Shown here: one piece after another, positions 57,660-64,000 of the stretch
Layout: each line of letters starts with the position of its first letter
Position numbering within the stretch: position 1 is the first letter of the stretch
Made by a program: the position numbers and the translations under genes
From: Ilex aquifolium
Lineage: Eukaryota > Streptophyta > Magnoliopsida > Aquifoliales > Aquifoliaceae
Length of the DNA: 64,000 nucleotides
NCBI GenBank assembly: GCA_951799425.1
Contig: OX637409.1
Coordinates: 17,086,460 to 17,150,459 of the forward strand
Direction of reading: 5' to 3'
The notes under the pieces: model-generated
The model's database searches: none
What the model saw: the letters and a program-made list of their open reading frames with translations, nothing else
What the model was told of the DNA's origin: nothing

Positions 57660-58756
57660 GAATGTTTGATGAAGTAATTTCCATGAAGAATATCACCACC
57701 TCTACTAAAGATTGGAAAGAAAAAGTTCAAGTACTTAAGAAATGGTATCCTCTAAATGCATAGACGAGGTCCTCCAAATGTCAACGGCTTCTCCTTACTG
57801 ATTCATAGGTATATTAATCTAATTTTTTTTTTCAATTACACCATCAATTCTCGTTAAGAACTCAGATCTTCATGCACTAACATCTTCCCAGGGTAATCGT
57901 GTGCAACCAGCGATCTTTAGTTCTCAAATTGAATTATTTGAGAACACGTTAGAAGTCTTTAGGACACATTACGTTTCAAATGTCACTGTTAAATATATTG
58001 AGCAAAAGCATCACATTGTGCCTCACCCTTGGCAATGGACCATCAATGCAAGCACATTGATTCAACATGATGATGACAATAACGCAGATACCAGCTTTCC
58101 TTATGTTGACTTTGTGTCATTCTGTGAATTTTGTAGGCATTTTGATACACAATCACAAATTGGCAAAATTCATCACTTTAATATTATTCCTTTAATATCT
58201 ATAACATACATTTAGATCATTTCTAAATTCTAATTTGCTTCTTACCAGATATTTTGGCAACTGTCATTGAAGTAAAGCCCCCCAAAAAATTAAACGCAAA
58301 AAATGGAGAATCTATTGCTCAATAAATCACCATCATTAATTAAAAGTAAGTTTTTAAACTGTTTGATATTAAAAAAAATTAAATAGTGCTCATAAGTTTT
58401 ACACGTCTTAACAAATCAACACCCATCAATCTAATACTATGGGACCAATTTGTAACAAATGAAAGTGCAACATTCTCAGCAATTTCCGACTCCTTCCCAA
58501 CTTTTATTGGCATATGATTAAAAGTGACATCTTACAATAATAAAATTTAACATAAAATATTTTTTCAATAAAACACTTATTTTACAAGTTTGTCTTTGTC
58601 AAAAAGACCAACAAGCACATTCATTCTAAATCCCTATTCAACAGTTGCACATGATGTACGTACATGGTATCATTCCTCACAAGAACTTGTTATCTTACAT
58701 ACTATTCATAAAATTACATTATACCTAACATTCTTTTCAACAAATACAGGTGCATT
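57660..58756 (+). pseudogene. Helitron-encoded RPA-like single-strand DNA-binding protein, 5' part
   Basis: Reads VISMKNITTSTKDWKEKVQV and KCQRLLLTDS with a stop between, then AIFSSQIELFENTLEVFRTH, PHPWQWTINASTLIQ, then DILATVIEVKPPKKLNAKNG, ILWDQFVTNESATFSAISDS and LSKRPTSTFILNPYSTVAHD. These are the OB-fold strands and linker of RPA70-type proteins carried by plant Helitrons, which protect single-stranded intermediates. Stops are frequent. The gene is cut at 58757 by a solo LTR after NTGAF. Confidence 0.85.
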
Positions 58757-60600
58757 TGTGAAACCCCGGAAAATTTGAACTATTCACAAAGGGGCAAAAC
58801 AATAACTTGCCACTATGAACGGGTTGCGAATCTGAATTTTTCTAGAGCTCGGATGACGAAACGGACTTCGCCGTTGAATTCGTCTCGCGAAATCTAGTGA
58901 CCATGTAAAATTTCATCAAATTCCGAAATAGTCGGATTTTTCACGTTTTACGAGACAGTCGGGTCTCGAGTGACCCCAAAAACGAATTTTTTATTAAAAT
59001 TATAAAATTTTCTAATAATTGAATTAAAGTTCAAATAAAATTAATTGAACTAAATCCGAGGTATAATGAATCGTTTCGGGACGAAAAACGGACCCGGAAG
59101 TCGAAAATATGCGGTGCGATGTGGACCGCTCATTTGCAACTATAAATATGGACTAAATATCTGATTTTTCAAACATTTTTCTGCTGTGTCTCAGCTGGGT
59201 TTAGACGTTAAGAGAGAAAGAGAGAAAAACAAAGTTTTCTTAGGCTTTCTCCGGCGATTTCTCCGGCAACCGTCGCTCGGATTCCGTCGAGCAAGAAGGG
59301 AGAGTTGATCTACGCAACGAGGGCTACGCGTGGGTACCAAAAACAACGAATTTCACCGAAGGTGAAATTTCGGGAGTTGAGAAATCAAGCTTCGAGTTGG
59401 GTTTTCGGGTCTTGGGAGCTTCCTACGGGATTCTCACGCTACAAGAGGTAGGGATTTTCCTACCTTGGTTCATTTCCTACCTATAGTGTATGTGAAATGT
59501 GTAGGTTATTAAAGAGTATATATATGTATCACTCACCTTTGCATGTGAAATAGGTATGTATCACTCACCTATGCATGAGAAGAGTTGAAATGGGTATGGA
59601 ATTTGAGGCTAGACCAATTCTTAGCAAAGATTGACATAAGAAATTACTTATGTGATATTCTTGGAACTTGATGTTTTGAGGGTATGAGATATATTCTAAT
59701 GTGCCTTGTGACGTGTGAGCAAGTTGATGTGATAAAAACACGAATTGTTGCTATGGATATATTTTGTTCATTGCCTATGAGGAATGGTTTATAATCAATC
59801 CCTAGCTTGGGTTGATGAAATGAAAAAGAGAAAGGGTGTAGAAATGACTTAGGTCAATTTTTAGTTGTATGTGATATGTCGGAATCACTTGTGAAATCCC
59901 TTGAAAATTGATTTGTTATTAGCATGAGCTATATATAACATGTGAGTTGTGAATTGGGATTAAATAGCAATTGTTATTTTATGCCTTGAGTAAGTGGGTG
60001 TAGAATGGGTGTCATGACTTGAGATAAATTCTCTTGTTTAATGCACCATTAGTGTATGTTAAGTGTGGGAAAAGGGTGCCTAAATGTGCTAAACAAATCT
60101 TGTAAGAAAGGATTTGCAATGGATGTAGAAATTGGGTGAAGAAAAGTCGGCACACTTTTCTGCTCCAGACCAGTTGTCGTAGAATTATCATAACTTTTGA
60201 TTCAACTGTTGGGTTGAGCTGAAATTTTGACACAATACAGAAGACATCTAGATCTACAACTTTTGTGTTTTGAACTTTTCCATATTCTGAATGGATCATG
60301 GTCAAAATGGAGAAAAACAGAGGTATTTCCACCAGGGGGTGCTAGTGTTGGTGCCTTTGTTACCAAACACCAATACCACCTTGATATCTTCACTTCTAAG
60401 CCTCCAAATCTTCGTGTAACATGTTCATATCTTCACCAACATAGTTGAAATATTTGGGGTGAATACGGAATGAGTTATAAACCCGGTAAATGGGATACTC
60501 CTCGTGAGATGTCGAACACATTCAACATAATTGCAAGGTTCTAAAATACATGATTTGTGCAATCTTTTGCACTCATCACTATGTGTTCTTTGGTTTCAAA

Positions 60601-60654
<54 letters not shown>

Positions 60655-62692
60655 AGGTATGTTAGACATGATTAAAGGGTCACAGATTACACGTGTGAGT
60701 TAAAATCCCGGATAAAGGGATATTATTGACGTGATGTCGGTTTGTGTGACATTCATGGATCTTTCCATGAGTTGACGGATGGTCAATGGTAGAAATCACT
60801 TAATATGATTTCTTGAGTTATACGATGAATATGAGTGAATTATGTGATTACATGATTGGTGCCTTGAAGGTGTTTAATGAAATGCCTTGAGTGATTGAAG
60901 TTGTTGTTTGATGAAATAACATACTTGATATTATGATGTGTCGAAATCATGTGCTTATGATGGGTGTTATATGCATAGAATGTGATATAACATGCTTGTA
61001 ATTTATGATTGATTTGGTAATTCTATGCTTAGGATATAAATTCCCATGACATATGTTGGAATATGTGTTTAATTTAGTCCATATGACATGCATTACATAT
61101 GTGACATAATGTTATTGCAATGATACATCGCATTGCATATGCACGGGAAATTCACATCATGAGTGGTGTGTGTGTGTGTGCATGGTTGTTGTTAATACCA
61201 TATGTTGGAATGTGGTAGAGACAGTTCATATGACATTCATTACATATGAACCTTACATGAGAGAAGCAATGGGTCATTACATTGCATATGTACGGGAACA
61301 TCACATACATGGACATTGTGTCATAAGGATGTTGTGCATGGGTGTTTGTACCACAATCTATGTGGTATTAAATGCATATGGTCATGGAAATTGCTCATTG
61401 GCATTATTGCATATAGAGCATGACATTGGTAACTCCATTCATGGACATTAGTCATTAGTGGAGGCATGTGTAGGTGGTGCATGGTTAATCAACACCTTGT
61501 TTGGTAGTTGATATGTGGGCTTGGAAATGTGGACCGATGGTCACATGGAGTCACATGATTGCATTGCATAAGGAAAACTTGTGTTGGGTATAGCAAGAAG
61601 GGGCATGGCGACTTCCTTGGGTGAAAAGCCCTAAACCACTTGGTTCATACACTTCCCGGGGTGAAATTCCGCAAAAGTGTAATGCTTACGGAGCCAGGGT
61701 GAAATTCCAAAATCCGTTGCCCAAAGGAAACACAAGATTTTGATATAAAATATACTCATCCAATGAGTATCATATTTTCCGTCGAAGACGGGTTCATTAC
61801 ACATTGCATTGTGTTGTGGGAGTCGGGAAGGACTCGGGTTGTGTTACATGATTGAGTCTCATCTCACTCATAGCATGTGGTACACATTGGCATTCGCATT
61901 GTGTGTGTGGGAGCCGGGAAGGGCTCGGGTCGAGTACATGAGTCTCATCTCATTCATGGGGCTTAGGTAGCCCGGTTTAACATACATGGCATTGTCATGT
62001 AAAGAGAGTCGGGGTGGACTCGGGTTGGATGTACATGAGTGGATTTCATCTCATTCACGGCATGGCTTAATGGCATTCCATCATTGAATTGCATTCTTGA
62101 TTGGAATGGTTATGGAAATTATGGATGTTGCATGTGAATATTTCATGTGCATATAGGTTGAGGAGTAGCCTCTGTAGGAATTTCTCTACTGGGCGTTGGC
62201 TCACCCTATACGGGAACAATTTCAGGTGTGGGAGGTTCACCGACGCACGGCTCAAGTTTGGGCCCTCATGGTTGAAGAAAGGCCGACATGTGGTCTTAGC
62301 CTTATTTCATGTGAAAACATTTGAAATATTATGTCTTTGACATGTAAATTAAGCAAATTAATTGTAATAGAACATATGTAAATAATTGTTAATCTAACCT
62401 TGTATGTTATATAAGTATGGTTAATTGGACCTAGTGTGGCCAATGTTTACTTATACATGGACCCGGTGCGGCCATTGCTTTATATTTGACCTCGGATGGG
62501 TCTGGTAATTGTGTATTGCACAGGTTGGGTATTGGGTAGAGCTCCCCATACAAAGGAGACTCTGCCCAAATTTCGTAAGTTATGGACCCCGGTAAATGGG
62601 GCATAACATTGTGATATCGAGATACTAGGTATCTATAGGTATTCCGCGGGTTGATGGGTAATCAACGGACCCCCGGATTTTGGGGCGTCACA
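58757..62692 (+). mobile_element. Very large solo LTR, 3.9 kb
   Basis: Starts TGTGAAACCCCGGAAAATTT and ends GGATTTTGGGGCGTCACA; the 5-bp duplication GCATT lies at 58752-58756 and 62693-62697. A TATA box (TATAAATA at 59141) is followed by a GA-rich leader and a CG-rich R/U5-like part. The 3' part has GAGTCGGGAAGGACTCGGGT-type repeats (61820-62030), CCCGGTAAATGGGA repeats and a (TA)n tract (60602-60652). No primer-binding site, gag or pol, and no second LTR. It reads as a solo LTR of a long-LTR retroelement; a large non-coding derivative is the alternative. Confidence 0.75.
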
Positions 62693-63513
62693 GCATTGAA
62701 AACGAAGAAAGCATTAGATCAACCCCCCAACAAAATCAAATTTAGTTTGACAAATATCAAGTACCCATTCCTTCGACTGAAAAAATTCTATAAATAAAAG
62801 AACTCTTATTTTCACCAACAATGGTAAGGCACAAAATCACATTCATTCAACTATATATCCATGTGTTTTCTGCCAAAAAAAAAACTATATATTCATGCCA
62901 AATTTCTTATAGTAGTATTTATATTAGGAATCCAACCAAAAAATCTTTTGGGTTAAAGCAACACGTTCCATTGTCTCCATCGATCAACAATTCCAGTACA
63001 TAGCATGCAATAAATGCTTCAAGACAATACATAACCAAGGTAAAAATAATAATTAAAAAAAATAAAAATAACCATTACTATATCTTATATTACAACTAAC
63101 AAGAACGATGATAACAAATCTACTTATAGTTTGAAGTCTGAGGTTGAGCTCAATGATGCATCGGGATCAATAGATGCCATAACATTTGAAGATAATGCAG
63201 AGAAAATTTTCTCAATTAATGACACTAAACTGATGGAACATACATTGAAGGTAACATTCGCTTAAATATTTTCAGTTGCAATTCATTTTACAACTTTTTA
63301 GCCTTTCTAATCGAATTATAAAAATTTTAAAGGATTGTAAAGTATCACTGCAAGCATTTCCCAAATTTACAACTGAGAAATAATACATCATCCAAATCAA
63401 AGCGCGTCAGTTTCAACAGCGTGAATCAACTTCAGTTCGTTTCAATGTTCAGTCTGTTAATAACTGTGATGCAGAAATCCTGTCGGTCATTGATCTACAA
63501 AGCAAAATCCCTT
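62693..63513 (+). pseudogene. RPA-like protein, 3' part
   Basis: Continues after the LTR: IENEESIRSTPQQNQI, then near 62995 a zinc-finger-like YIACNKCFKTIHNQ, then SLKSEVELNDASGSIDAITF with EDNAEKIFSINDTKLMEHTL up to a GTAACA donor at about 63251, then YIIQIKARQFQQRESTSVRF to a TAA near 63512. It matches the C-terminal DNA-binding domain of RPA70-type proteins (Cys pair, beta strands, then helix). Stops within the frame show decay. Confidence 0.8.
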
Positions 63514-64000
63514 AACTATGTTTGTTAATTAAATACTGATGCAAAATATTTATTACTATTATTAACTAAAGATGTTATATTTTGTATTGTTAAGCTTTTG
63601 GAATATTTGATTATTAACTTGATGTAAAAATATATGTTTATTTAGACATAAGTCGTTCTGTTTGCTAAGCATTATATTTTTTTCTTTACTATTTGTTCTT
63701 TCTAGGCCATTATATAGGCATATGTAATTTTCCCTTGTTAATATTCTTACGTTAATTTTATGGTCTTCTTACATTGTACGCGCGTGCGCGCGTGTGTGTG
63801 TACACTTATGTATATGAAGTAAGGTTATAAGTTCTAAATGGATAGAAGCATATTATCTTTTCAAGGTATACCAAGAAAAATAAGGAAAAAATAAACACTA
63901 TACAAATTCTATTATTATTGAATGTCATTTAATTTATTTAATTAATAAGCAAGATTATTAAGGAATTGAACAAGAAACTCAAAATTAATTTTAAAAATAT
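63514..64000. other. AT-rich end of window
   Basis: No gene. A CG/TG microsatellite (CGCGCGTGCGCGCGTGTGTG) sits at 63779-63801. No Helitron 3' end was found before the window ends. Confidence 0.5.

Larger units (their letters stand above)
51841..63513 (+). mobile_element. Decayed autonomous-type Helitron with Rep-helicase and RPA-like genes
   Basis: Pieces in order: a basic N-terminal part (51860-52257), a Rep domain (53421-55330), a PIF1-type helicase (56046-57460) and an RPA-like protein (57660-58756 and 62693-63513). This is the gene order of plant Helitrons. Two solo LTRs interrupt it (52258-53415 and 58757-62692). Coding parts have many stops and frameshifts, so the element is dead. The 5' TC and 3' hairpin-CTRR ends could not be located, and the given limits are those of recognisable coding sequence. 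Confidence 0.85.

Noticed and set aside
60012-62443. Various 60-106-codon frames inside the large LTR
   Set aside because: Scattered on both strands, without domain or conservation; normal for a GC-richer non-coding LTR.

Overview
The window is nuclear DNA of a eudicot plant, probably an intergenic and accessory stretch of a transposon-rich genome. It is AT-rich. Its genes have plant introns and plant-only families: an LTI65/CAP160-type cold and dehydration protein, a PPR protein, and an L-type lectin receptor kinase. It also carries PBS sites for initiator tRNA-Met, CACTA, hAT, Mutator-like and Helitron elements, and tRNA-derived SINEs. I cannot name the species from the sequence.

Layout. 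1-2546 and 17035-19589 are two nearly identical direct copies of one segment, which carries an LTI65/CAP160-like gene (minus strand) and the start of a broken PPR gene. The second copy of the LTI65-like gene (16516-18760) can be read end to end over four exons. The first copy runs off the window and has a nonsense codon at 536-538. Between the copies lie a 3.6-kb TIR element that has captured exons, including one from a type-A response regulator (3341-6960), a lectin receptor kinase pseudogene (7575-9583), a CCA-rich tract, and a 1.6-kb foldback element (11689-13303).

19.8-26 kb is a nest. Two inverted copies of a Mutator-like element flank two head-to-tail Helitrons. One Helitron contains another 9-bp-TSD element, which itself contains a tRNA-derived SINE. 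26-34.7 kb holds a hAT-type MITE, a minisatellite split by a 480-bp TRIM, and a small ORF apparently split by a solo LTR. 34735-39697 is a complete non-autonomous CACTA element with palindromic subterminal arrays, a 21-bp minisatellite and three captured exons of mitochondrial chaperonin CPN60. 40.0-46.2 kb has a 0.9-kb Helitron, a dsRNA-binding-domain gene fragment broken by a hAT element, and an LTR element with 1.1-kb LTRs and almost no interior, one LTR of which is hit by another hAT. 47.6-51.1 kb is a TIR element holding a 2.2-kb solo LTR. 51.8-63.5 kb is a decayed autonomous-type Helitron (Rep, PIF1-type helicase, RPA-like protein) interrupted by two solo LTRs, one of them 3.9 kb.

Only the LTI65-like gene at 16516-18760 looks intact. 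Everything else that codes is a fragment or a pseudogene. Insertion boundaries were called from target-site duplications read directly in the sequence, and for several insertions a second, uninterrupted copy elsewhere in the window confirms the empty site. I saw no sign of a new defence or signalling system. The notable content is exon capture and deep nesting of mobile elements. Identities of protein families rest on motif recognition, not on a database search.
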